DNA from: Telopea speciosissima
Lineage: Eukaryota > Streptophyta > Magnoliopsida > Proteales > Proteaceae
Assembly (NCBI RefSeq): GCF_018873765.1
Contig: NC_057926.1
Span: 52,061,878-52,125,877, forward strand
Direction of reading: 5' to 3'
Length of the DNA: 64,000 nt
How positions within the stretch are numbered: position 1 is the stretch's first letter; each line of letters opens with the position of its first letter. This document shows, piece by piece, positions 12,384 through 23,730 of this stretch. The notes under the pieces were generated by a model. The model worked only from the letters and a program-made list of their open reading frames with translations, was not told the origin of the DNA and ran no database searches. The translations under genes were made by a program, and so were the position numbers.

Positions 12384-13592
12384 TTTGGGCCTGGCCATCA
12401 TTTAGCCCATCAAATTGGATGAATGCAATCAATGCAGTCAACTAAGATATCTAAGTTCTGTTTGTTTCAACCAAAAAAATGTGTTTCTTGTTATAAAACT
12501 TAGGGGAAAAGGTCTGAAATACCCTTTCGTTATTTCAAAAGTCCCATCTAAGAATCAGAACCCATGAGTGAAGAGATTCTCTCTTCATCGTGGTACTGGC
12601 TCTGCCTGTTTGATACGAGTTGTGAATCTTAGTTCATAGGATTTAAGGATTGCCATACCCGGTAACCCCCCCTCCCCCAAAACAAAAAAAGAGCCCAATT
12701 TGTTGGGCTACTGACTAGTGAGCAGTTTTTGTACGTAATTCCATAGGCCCAAGCCCAGTAAAAACTCAAACCCGGGCCAGATATGAGGCCCAGCAATTCG
12801 GTGGACTGGTTCTTGGGCAAGAGATCATAGTGGGCCATGTTTGGTTAGGGCTAGCCTAGATGGAAAGGGCAGGAACTTCAGTACCAAAGCAAATTAACTA
12901 ATTAAGGTCTAGTGTCGTCAGAGCCTTCAATTTTTTGGGAGACCGTTCTCGGTGGGGGAGCGTGGTTCTTGTGCAAATACGGGGCCAATGACTTAATGAG
13001 AGGAGGCGCTGAAGCCTCTGGGGGGGGGGGCGGCGGGATTTCTATCCTTCATAGGGGGTGAGATGGTCATTTCGCTCCCATTGTGTCTGGGCATGGACGA
13101 TACACTCCACCACATAGAACTTTTCTTCAAATGTTTTATTCATTTTTTTATTTGTTATTTTCCTTGTTTTTGTTTCTTTATTCAAACCTCTCACTTCTTC
13201 TTCTGTTGGGCCTGGCCATCAGCAAGCCCATCAAATTGGATTAATGCAACCAATGCAGTCAACTAAAGATATGTAAGCTCTATTTATTTCAACCAAAAAA
13301 TATCTCCTTAGGGGAAAGTTTTCTTTCATCCATGTTTTCTCTTCACTGACCAATATGATCTCATCATTACCCCTACCCTTATTGATAAAGGTCTGAAATA
13401 CCCTTTTTATCATTCCAAGAGTCCCATCCAAGGGTCAAAACCATGATTAAAGAGATTCTCTTTTCATTGTGGGTGATGGAAAATTTGGTCCTAAACTCAT
13501 TATTTGAACCGTTCAAGTGTCAGTGGGATTAGCCCAGCCTCCGTGATATTAGTTGTGGATCTTTATAGTTAGGTACTTAGGACTTAAGGATT
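12384..13592. repeat. Dispersed direct duplication (12384-12652 and 13206-13592)
   Basis: Both copies run from TTGGGCCTGGCCATCA through gcagtcaactaa, aggtctgaaataccctttt, agagattctct and ttaaggattg. The second copy has insertions. The spacer holds a poly-G tract at 13021-13030. Confidence 0.65.
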
Positions 13593-14883
13593 GTAACACC
13601 TAATCCCTACTAACCATCATTCCTTCTAAGGGTGTCAAATTGGAATTAGAATACTACATCAATATTTTATAATACTACTATATAATAGAATATACTACCA
13701 TTGCCCAATGAGAGGGATGAAATGGTCCTTCCACGTGGAGAGAGGAGAGAGAGAGACACACAGAGTGGGTACCAGCAGCGTGTCTACCCTTTTCCCAAAT
13801 ATTATTTTTTTTCTCTTCTTTTCCTCTCTATTTATTTCTTGCCATACAAACTCATCATAAGTATCATATGTTTAGATCCATTCTTGAATACCTAAACTTT
13901 AGGATCCACCTTCCTAGGTTTTGTTATCATGGGCATATATTAGACATGACACAAATATAGATGACTTTGTCCCTAGCCAAGTGGCCATAACTCATTTTTA
14001 TTATTATAAATCATATACTTAGTATCTTTTGTTGGACTCTGTGGCAACAGATCACTCTTTGGTCTTGTAGCCCCTGCAACAGCACGGGGGGTCAATTAAT
14101 GTACACGCAAGAGTATCAATATGGATGAAAATTTTATATTTCAAGAAGGATTGAGTGATAATTTTAGGTATTCTTGTGTTTGGGCATAGGAGCCACTCGA
14201 TCAAGCAATGTTCCTTTTTCCATTTGTTAATGAGATGTAAAATATAAACGTGTTCATATAGATAATGGGAATCTGCTATCGTGTGCAGGTGGGCTCCAAT
14301 AATCATATAGGTTAAAAATCAATTGTTTTGGACTTATCAACATCATATGTGCCCTTTGCTTTTACTTTATCCCATGTTCGTAGATTAAAAGTATTGGTTT
14401 AATTTAATCCTAGGATGATGGGTGGCTTCTCACCAAAACTAAAACCTTTCTTAGTCAAGAAGAAATGTGACAACGAGTTGCACTAACATCACTAGTAGGA
14501 GGATAAAGATTTCATCTTTCCACTGTGTGAAATAGAAGTGGAGAATTTTTGAGAATTTCCCACACATTTTGTGTAACTCTAGTTTTCCAAAGGATTTATT
14601 AATTTCATGTTTAGGTATCGATAGGGGTGTTAAAGTTAGGATCCAACTGGATAAACCGGTCCGAACCAAATCAAAATAGACACATAAGATGCTAGCATAC
14701 AAACCTTTTCCCTCAAAGAGACGAAGAGAGAGAGATAGACAGATAGGGAGCTAGCATACCCAATCTTTTCCCGTAAATTATTAATGTTTGTAAATGGGAA
14801 CTATAAGAAGAATCAAGTCACTAGTACTAATGCTTGTTCTGATTTCACAGTTTCTGCACAAGAAGCAGAAGGGAGAGGAATCG
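13593..14883. other. Intergenic region, nothing recognised
   Basis: No gene is supported. A short near-duplicate of gctagcatac followed by cttttccc occurs at about 14691 and 14750. Confidence 0.35.
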
Positions 14884-15048
14884 TTATCACCTCCAATTCC
14901 TATCCGCTCCAATTCCCTCCAATTCCTCACATAGGAGTGAAAATGACCACCCTACCCCCTACCCGAACACACTACCCAAAGTGGGGTAGGGTGGTCATTT
15001 CTGCTCCTATGTGAGGAATTGACGAGGGCAACGAATTGGAGGTGATAA
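14884..15048. mobile_element. Foldback MITE with TTATCACCTCCA termini
   Basis: The left end TTATCACCTCCAATTCC pairs with the right end GAATTGGAGGTGATAA, and an inner palindrome pairs ccaattcctcacataggag with ctcctatgtgaggaattg. The related element at 46731-46904 has the same terminal sequence. No clean target duplication is seen. Confidence 0.75.
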
Positions 15049-15321
15049 AAATTCGAAGGGAGAGTTGTTTGCTCTTCTACAAGACATTGAATTACCTTTG
15101 AAATGTTTTCAATCCGTAATTAGGTCAAAAGATCTATGTAGATTCTTTCTCAAAATCATTTCACAAAAAGTGAGAACCCCACACTCTCTCCTCCAAAACC
15201 CCCCTATTTAGGATTCATAATAGGGGTTCCAATTTCCATACACCCGAATTAGTATTCACCCTCTCCCAGTAATTATTATTATTCTGAATAAATATGGTTC
15301 CTTGTAGTTCTGAACAAATAT

Positions 15322-15481
15322 GGTTCCGTCTGTTTACAAGGAAATTAAAGGGAAGCAAAGGGACGGAAAGTGAAGCAAAATATTTGCATTTGTATAAAAT
15401 TCTCAGATAAATATTTACACTTTTCTTGTAATGAAACATCAAAATAAAAATATTTGTATTTTCTTTGCAACCAAATGGAAC
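15322..15481. mobile_element. TIR MITE (GGTTCCGTCTG family), TAT flanks
   Basis: The left GGTTCCGTCTGTTTACAAGG and the right end, in complement GTTCCATTTGGTTGCAAAG, are related to the termini of the element at 62410-62753. TAT occurs directly on both sides (15319-15321 and 15482-15484). Confidence 0.55.
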
Positions 15482-15569
15482 TATAAGGAAAAATAATTAA
15501 TACCCATATGATTTTTAATGCTGCATATGTTTTTTTACTCTGTCACTGTGTCTCACTGTCGCTGTTTTT

Positions 15570-15700
15570 TTAACGGCGGTTAATGTGACGCCGTTATCAA
15601 CCTTTACAATAGTTGTAACTGCCGTTATCTTTATAGCGTAAAAATTATTTATCATCTTAGCGGTGAGCTAACGGTCACCGTTTGCCCGTTAATTCCGTTA
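15570..15700 (+). promoter_or_regulatory. Cluster of AACGG/CCGTT motifs upstream of the ankyrin gene
   Basis: Seven AACGG or CCGTT cores occur in about 130 bp, at 15572, 15591, 15622, 15670, 15678, 15686 and 15695, in both orientations. AACGG is the core of the plant MSA element and CCGTTA resembles MYB sites. The cluster lies 255-385 bp before the start codon. Binding is inference; the motifs could also be remnants of one degenerate repeat. Confidence 0.4.
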
Positions 15701-15778
15701 TAGATAAAAAAAATTAATAAGGAACAGTTTCTGTGTTTCAGAGTTGAGGAATCCCTGTTTATCTCACCAGTTGCTTTC

Positions 15779-15892
15779 ATGGCCTTCAAATTAACGAGGA
15801 AGGCGACAAACACAGAGACCCATTACCAAATTTGGCTCCTTCTTCTCCTCTCGGAAGTCAAACTAAAACCCAATAGAGAGAAAGAGAGGTAG
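15779..15892 (+). other. Upstream ORF before the ankyrin gene (37 codons)
   Basis: An ATG at 15779 opens a 37-codon frame that begins MAFKLTRKAT and stops at 15890-15892, 62 bp before the ankyrin start codon and out of frame with it (176 bp between the two ATGs). It would act as a uORF only if transcription starts upstream of 15779, which the sequence alone does not show. The intervening bases (15840-15954) are CT/GA-rich and look like a plant 5' UTR. Confidence 0.4.
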
Positions 15893-15954
15893 AGGCAGAG
15901 CAGAAGCCATAAGCTAACGCGTTAGCCCTATCCAATCCTTAGATTTCACCATTA

Positions 15955-18900
15955 ATGGAGCCCAAAATTCTTCGACTAATCTCTCATCAATCCTTCTTCT
16001 CCGTCGTCCGATCAGGCGACATCGATTCCCTGAAGCTTACTCTTGAAAGATCCAATGAGGTTGAAGGAGAAGATCGAGCTTCAGTTACTGCCTTAATGGC
16101 GTTGCAGAACGATGTCGGTGAAACACCTCTGTATATCGCCGCTGAAAACAATCTAGAAGAGGTCTTCAAGTACTTGGTGAATTTCTGTGACCTTCAGATC
16201 GCGATGATCAGAGCTAAGTCGGATATGGATGCATTTCATGTCGCTGCTTCGCGTGGGAACTTAGGTATGCTAGCCTCTCAGCTTTCCATTTCCAAGTATC
16301 TCTCCTTGGTTCTGTTGTTATTGAATTAATGATGGGTTTTGCTTTTTTTTCGCTCGTTTTGGGAAATTTTACGTTTTATTTGGTATGTTCAGAGACTTAA
16401 AATTGATCTCTTTGCTGATCTATTGCATCATCAAAATTCTTGATTTTTGTTTTACGAATTAAACGTTCTTGCAAGCATACACTTGTACAATAAATGGGTA
16501 TCAGTAAAGCAATCTTGAATACATTAATGAGTACTTCAAAAACCAATACAGCTGGGTTAGTGGGAAATTATTGTTGTCATGTACCAAAATATTTAGTACA
16601 GACTATCCCCCCCCCTCCTCCCCACCCATTCCCAAATCTCTGGACTTCTCCCATTTCCAATTAAAAAGTAGGGTGAATCAATTCCAACCCTACGGAATCT
16701 AGATATGTATCTTTTAGGGTCGGGTGTGTCCTTCAAAGATGAGTTTGAAGCCCTTAAACATGTGACAGCTGCTATTTAAAGGTCTACTACTAGAAAAAAT
16801 CTCAACTTTAAACTCTGTGATGGATTATATGGCCCATTCAGATAGTTTCTTGCCGCGCATCACTTTTCAATATGGATTTTAGTCCTACAATCTTCAATAT
16901 CACTGAGCCATTTTGTCTACACAGAAGATGGTTGGATTGTCCTGGGTTTCTTTTTGGGATCAAACATCCATTGCAACAATTCAATAGATAGTTAATTGGG
17001 ATAGATATAGCCGAGAACCGCTTCACCGAAAAACATATGGCAAGAGCAGTATTTGGTGGTCGAGGGTAACATCCTTGGAATTGGTAATTATTGAAAAGCC
17101 TTTCCAATCAAGAAGAATAGTTTTCCTTTCCCTGTCTTTGAACTGTTTTCAAAACAAGAAATAAGAGGATCAAACCAGTTCTTCTGACTCCAAATAAATG
17201 ATTCATCAAAATAATGAGTCGCCGGTACCGTTGATATGGACAACTGAGATCACCAAATGCTCAGGAGTTCTTCTATTCAATCGCTTTCCTTCTTGTTTCT
17301 GGATATCTCATTCATACACATCTTCTCTTTGTTTCCCGAACAATCACAGGGATCTGGCACACTGTCTGGAGCTTAAATGTTCAATTGCATTGAGGAAACC
17401 TTGAACAATTAGTCGCAGAAACTGGCTGGGGTCTGTTCTATATAGCCTGCATAGAGATATTTGAAAATGGTAACTACTAACCAACATCAGATAAAGGAGT
17501 TCTGTGATTTCATGTAAATCCTTGACTCCATTATTCTCAAGAAAACCCCGGAGTGTACTTTCTACTATGCCACATGAGACATCAAAATGAGTACAACTCT
17601 TCCTTACAAAAAAAAAAAAAGGCTTCCTTTTCAGTGATGTGGAAAAATAGAATTCATTAGGTATTGTAGGAATTTGGACTTCAATGTGATAGTGATTTTC
17701 TAAGGTCAGCAAATGCACTGTTATGAGAAGAGATAACAAGAATGCTTGCTAATTTCTGTGAAATTTGATTATTTAGTTATATCTGAGGTAATAAAGCATT
17801 TAAACAGTGTTTCTCTTTGTGTTCAGGGGTCGTGAAAGAGCTTTTGAGCAGGTGGCCTGAACTTTGCAAGTCATGTGATGCCACAAACACCAGCCCTCTT
17901 TATTCAGCTGCTCGCCAGGACCACTTGGAAGTTGTGAATGCCATATTAGACACTGATGAAAGCACAGTTAGGATTGTGAGAAAAAATGGGAAAACTGCGC
18001 TTCACAATGCTGTTAGATATGGCCTTCACCGAATTGTAAAAGCTCTCATAGACAGAGATCCCGGAATTGTTTCTATTAAAGACAAGAAGGGCCAGACTGC
18101 GCTTCACATGGCTGTAAAAGGCCAGGATCCTTCTATAGTAGAAGATTTATTAACTGCTGATCTTTCAATACTTAATGCACGCGATAAGAAGGGAAATACA
18201 GCTCTACATGTAGCCACAAGGAAATGCCGTCCACAGGTATTTCTCAAATTTTGACCTATTGTGGGAGAAATTTTTGTCATTATCAATCATTTCTATTTTT
18301 TAATTTGACAATTTTAACGTAATTAGAATTTGTATTCACTTTGACATATTGCAGGAATTTTCTTGCCACCTTTTTTGTTATTCATGAATTTCATGACAAG
18401 TTAATTCGCAAGCATTTGTTGATCACTGTCATAGCAATCTGTACTATTTTCCGTTTTTGAAGAACACTCTCTTCTATTTGTCAAAGAATTTATCTTTATG
18501 TGCATGTAATTTTTTATTTTTTATTTTGTTTGGGGGGGGGGGGGGTATGGGGCTGATGCAATCAAGACTGCCCCAACTGGGCCAAGGAAGAATTTATTTG
18601 GGGCCATGTATTGGTTCTATGGGCTTTGGGATACTAGTTTGGGGGTATTTGTTGCATTGGATCTTAATCATAAGCCTATAAAGTGGGGGTGAAGTTAGTA
18701 CAGAGAATTAGTAATTAAATTAAGTGTTTGAGTTAGATTAGGATATTTAAAAGTTTTTAAGAGTTCTGTTTTGGGTCTATTAAGTCAAGAAATCCTTTTA
18801 TAAGTCAGATTAAGAAAATTAAAAGGTAATACATGTGTAACCCCCCCCCCAACCATCAGTTAGAGATGATTTGATAATAAAAATTGTAGTTTTTTTTTTC

Positions 18901-21900
18901 AAAAGTTTTTGAGCTGTTGAGCTCTGATATGTGGCTGAAGGCTCCTCTCCTGGCTGTTTGCTTCTCTTCTGTTCTTCTTCTTCTAGTTCTGATCTTTCTA
19001 CAACCGACTGATATTTTTCTACTGCTGTTCATCAGATTCTCTGTTCTGCGATCCTGTCGTACTAGTCCTTGCTGGATTTTTCTGGTTCAAGATTAGTGTA
19101 CATTAGGGGCAGTAGGAAATAATGTATTTAAGATAGTACCTATGCTCATGGTACGCTGAAGCTCTGGCATATAGATCTGTATCACATTACTTCAAGTACT
19201 TCTTTTCAATATTATGATAAATTGTGCTTTGCTCAGCCAAGCATTATTGGAGGTGGGGGGAGGAACAACCCTATTGTCAGTTGTGCAAACCCTTGTTCAG
19301 GGACATGTTACACATCCTACTCTCTCCCTTAGGAAAAATGCTCATTCAAGAGGCAAATATCTTGTAGAGGAACACTCAAAATTATATTGGGATTTAGAGT
19401 TTGGGATGCAAGGGACTATCGTTTTGTGATTGGGTTTTCATTAGGGGTTCTTGTAAACTTGGAATCTGTAACTTTGTTGTGTTGATTTAATGCTTCCTTG
19501 TGGTCTCTTTCTATGACTGGGTGCGCTTTTTCTATTTTGGAACAAAACCAAAAGAAAAGTAATTAAAGGAGCACAGAAATGTGTTTATGGTGGTAAGGAA
19601 TTGTTGCCGTACAAAACTGACCAAGCTGATATGGATGAAGGCTCCTGCAAGACTAGGAAGCAAAGGGCATAAGAGAGCACTGGAGCGGACTCCGGGGGGG
19701 ACTCTTTGATGCTTAAGTCAGTTCTCCAAGCAACGAATATGAATTTGCAGAGTAACAGTGCAAATGAGTAGATCCCCTTACCTGGGTGCTAACCTTCATA
19801 TTTATAGAGAATGATTCCCTTGCTTCTCCAGAAGTCGGTGTTGAGAGTCCAATATTAGAAAGCATCCTCCTCAAGGAAACCGAATCCTTGCAGGAATCTG
19901 ATATGGTAGGAGATTATCATGGTGAGTCTGAAGAGAGAGTCCGGATATGGTGGAACTGCTCTGCGAGGAAGAAGAAGAATGCCAACATTACTGGGGACTT
20001 TAATTAACTGGTGAACCAAGGGGAGTACTGGACATGTATACCACGCCACAGGTTACCCGCTGGTAGGTGGGTAATATTTACCCGTATCAGGAATCACTCT
20101 GCAGGAATATTAGCACATTAAGAGCAAAAATATATCTTCTTGATGAGAGAATTTCACATAACCTTATTCCTGCAAGTTTTAGGGCTAAAAGTAACATTTA
20201 TGTTGTCTGGGCTGCTAACCAGCTTAGGGGTGAAAAGCAAAGAACTTAGAGCCCTCATGCTTTGGTGGTAAAATCAGTGGTTATTAGCCCAGAGCCTGGA
20301 TCAAATCCTGTCTTTGCCTATTAGCACCACATCACTTTCTTCTTGCATAGGAACCTATTGAATAGTATATAGCTTTCTTCTTTCATAAAAAAAAAAAAAA
20401 AAAGGATTTCAGAATGGAAGAAATTAGAGCTAGGGTAGTGAATTATAACAGATGTAGGATAAGTGCTACTAAGCCTTTGAACAGTTGGACAAGAACTAGA
20501 GGGGCATTTATGTAACGAACGCAAGCATGGTTGTCAGATGGCTTCAGTGGGACAGTTAAAAGTCTCAATATCGCATCCATTTTCTTTTTAAAATCAAAAT
20601 ACATAGAGAAACTTGAAATGATTAAATATGACATGTAAGGTTCAGGGAGAGAAATAACAGTATTATACCAACAAATCAAGTCTGGATCTCGTGAAAGTTT
20701 ATGGTACTAAAGAGAACTGGTTGAGAGAAATTCATTTTAACTCGAAAATAGGAGTATTAGGTATCTTGATTAAATAAAAGAATTGATTGTGAAGAAAAAT
20801 AATATACTTAAATCAATTGCAAACTTGCTATAAAGAACGATGATATCTAAACAGCAGTTTAAACAACGTCTGAAAGATTTCTTGATTAGAAGAAAAGGAT
20901 CAAAATTCTGTTAATAAACTGACTAAGCAAAAATAAACACCCAGAATTTTTAAAAGACGAGTAGATCTCTTGACAGAGCTATAGAATGTATGATACTAAC
21001 CTGGTAGTCAATTAAGGAGGAAAACTGCAACCTGGAATGTTTTAATATGATGAACAGGAACAGAAAGAAGCAAAAAACAGCAGCAGAATAAAACTTAATC
21101 AGAAAGGCCATGTCTTATTACTAGGTACTTACTGCAGGAAAGTCAATTTTCTCTTATTCAAAAGCCCAAAAACTGAATTAATAAGCGCCCCCTAACTTGT
21201 AGATATTTTCTACCTTATCTTCTAGGACTAAGAATAAGAACATGATGTGTATTAAAAGAAAATAGGAGGAAAAATAACTATTCAACATTTGGGTGCACCT
21301 ACTCCTACCAGGACTTGACTGTTTGATTTCGAAAAGAAAACTAACAATATAGTCCCCACAGGACCAGGCTTTAAAAATGAAGAAATGAAAACAATGACAT
21401 AATTTCCTGTGATTCCATGTGGGGAAAGTGCACAATTCCCTGTGCACTCTCATTCAACTCTGGTCTTTGTTTCTTCAGATTCTTGGACCTCCTCCACTGG
21501 ATGGATTTGCAAGGATTTGAAAAGCTTTTTTTGATATATTTTTCTTAGGGTGCAACTTCAGTTAGTTCCAATGTGAACCTTTTTGACTGTACCCATACGG
21601 TAGTTTGGTTGAGCTGTCATTGTAAGACCTCAGTTTGGCTTCGGTCAGGCCATCCAATCTGAGCCCAGGAATGTTCTAGTTGACAAGTATTAGGCTCTAA
21701 ATATATGAATGAGAGTAGATGAACAGCACAAATGTTTAGCTTGTTTTTTGGAGCATTGCTTTGTGTTTGAGGTTTCTGGAGTTCAATTCATAAGCCTAAC
21801 TCAAGGTTATTGTAGCTTGTATAATATACATCCAAACCTAGCCTCATGTAACACATGTCTACCTGACCTAGCCTGCTTGATCCAACGTATGACATCTCGA

Positions 21901-23730
21901 GTCAAAACTGAAGTTGGTTTCTGGTTTGAGCATTTTGATCTTATCCTTATGTTTGTCGCATTATGAGTTGACAATTTCATTCTTCTGGTTGAGCTTCAGT
22001 TGACCACCCAATTGACCCAACCAGCCGACTGAATTGCTTCTCTAAATAGCATATATTTGGACAAAAAAATGTTCTATTTAGACTTGGAAGAAAGCAAATC
22101 GTTTTCTGCTTTGTTCTTCTTAATTGTTCAAATGATGCATCTCCATCCTTGTATGAAGGAATTTAGGACCAGTTCAGTACCGTCAAGTTGATTCTTAGGC
22201 ATGAAAATTTTATGATTCTAGAATTAATTTTTTATTTCTTTTGGTTGTGTTGGACTTTCCTTTGTAAAAGGAGTCAGTTGTTTCATTGTTTTCTTCTATT
22301 GATGCAGTTTATTTGCAAGATAGAAAGACATTATGAAGGAAAATCAGATCCAACTTGTTTGTTACTCATAAAGCTTTTTGTTTTATTTGTTCACTGTATG
22401 TTTTGTTTTGTAAAATAAAGAAATGAATTCCATCAGTTTTAAGATACGATTTCTTTATGTATAAACGGTGTTCTGAAAACCTAAAGATTCCAACTATTAA
22501 TTTAGTGGATCTTGATTAATGTTATAGAACTTTGTAACAGGAGTCAGTTGGTTCATTGTTTTCTTCTATTGATGCAGTTTCTTTTGCAAGATAGATAGAC
22601 ATTATGAAGGAAAATCAGATCCAACTTGTTTGTTACTCATAAACTTTTTGTGTTTTTTGTTCACCATATGTTTTGTTTTGTTACATCAAAAAATGAATTC
22701 CATCAGTTTTAAGATCTGATTCCTTTATTTATAAACTGTGTTCTGAAAACCTAAAGATTCCAACTATTAATTTACTAGATCTTGAATAACGTCGTGGAAC
22801 TCATATATCTTTCTGTTTTTCATCATATTCTTATTTTGGTATTCTCTTTTCCTTCAGATAGTGATCCTTCTACTCAGATATGCTTCCGTAGAGGTCAATG
22901 CTATTAATAGTCAGAAAGAAACAGCGATGGACTTGGCAGAGAAACTCCCATACGGAGAACCTGCCTTTGAAATTGGGGAAGCTCTTACAGAAGCTGGTGC
23001 CAAACAGGCTAGGCATGTAGGCCAAGTGGATGAGGCAATGGAGTTGAAAAGAACTGTAAGTGACATAAAGCATGAGGTGCAAACACAACTCCTACAGAAT
23101 GCAAAAACCAGCAGAAGAGTGTCTGGGATTAAAAAGGAGCTGCAGAAATTGCACAGAGAAGCCGTCCAGAACACCACCAATTCTGTGACAGTCGTTGCTG
23201 TTCTGTTTGCCTCCATTGCTTTCATGGCTATATTTAACTTACCTGGTCAATATTTTCAGGATGGGCAAAATGTTGGAGAAGCTAATATTGCTGATTTGGT
23301 TGGGTTTCGTGTGTTCTGCCTTTTGAATGCTACATCTCTGTTCATATCTTTAGCTGTTGTTGTGGTTCAGATCACTTTGATTGCCTGGGATACCAGGGCT
23401 CAGAAACAGGTTGTTTCAGTGGTGAACAAATTAATGTGGGCAGCTTGCATTAGCACATGTGGGTCTTTTCTGTCATTAGCTTTTGTGGTTGTGGGAAAAG
23501 GCAGTTCATGGATGGCTATTACTATAACAGTATTGGGTACACCAATCCTTGTTGGGACTCTTGCTAGCATGTGCTACTTTGTTTTCCGACAACATTTCAA
23601 AACATTTGGGGATGATTCTCAAAGGCGCATTAGGAGGGCTGGTGGTAGCAAATCCTTTTCATGGTCTCGACACTCTGGCTATTCAGATCCCGATGCTGAC
23701 TCAGATCATGAGAAGATCTACGCTTTGTAA
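15955..23730 (+). CDS. Ankyrin-repeat PGG-domain membrane protein (At2g01680-like), 3 exons, 530 aa
   Basis: Spliced CDS: exon 1 15955-16264, exon 2 17827-18236, exon 3 22858-23730. Both introns have GT-AG ends, phases agree (1, then 0), and the total is 1593 nt, about the length I recall for Arabidopsis At2g01680. The N-terminal half carries ankyrin repeats, clearest at residues 55-75, 91-115, 124-155, 158-190, 192-223 and from 225 across the exon 2/3 junction ([17 protein letters not shown] and [11 protein letters not shown] are typical). Residues 345-483 form a PGG domain, starting [18 protein letters not shown] and passing NLPGQY, with four predicted membrane spans near 350-367, 391-417, 431-453 and 458-483. 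The C-terminal tail is charged and Ser/Arg-rich and ends in KIYAL. The family (ITN1/ACD6-like) sits in plasma or endomembranes; some members act in salt or defence signalling, but the role of this one is inferred only. The ATG matches the homologue's start. An AATAAA lies at 23778-23783. Confidence 0.95.
16265..17826 (+). other. Intron 1 of the ankyrin gene
   Basis: A GT-AG intron of 1562 bp in phase 1. It holds a C-rich tract at 16605-16625 and an unrecognised segment at 16830-17410 with broken frames on both strands. No intact ORF of a known family is visible. Confidence 0.85.
20249..20404 (+). mobile_element. Candidate tRNA-derived SINE
   Basis: It begins AGAGCCCTCATGCTTTGGTG with a box A-like TGGTGGTAAAATCAGTGG, then a box B-like GGATCAAATCC 30-40 bp on, and ends in a long A-tract at 20388-20403. 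No clear target duplication was found, and the family is not one I can name. Confidence 0.45.
22261..22800. repeat. 270-bp tandem duplication in the ankyrin intron
   Basis: Copies at 22261-22530 and 22531-22800 align throughout, from tttgtaa.aggagtcagttg to the ending ..gaac. Each carries the acceptor-like stretch ttcttctattgatgcag. The true acceptor used by homology is at 22857. Confidence 0.9.

Larger units (their letters stand above)
18237..22857 (+). other. Intron 2 of the ankyrin gene, repeat-filled
   Basis: A GT-AG intron of 4621 bp in phase 0. It contains a G-run (18532-18545), unrecognised possibly transposon-derived sequence at 18550-20250, a SINE-like unit (20249-20404) and a 270-bp tandem duplication just before the acceptor. 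Confidence 0.85.
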
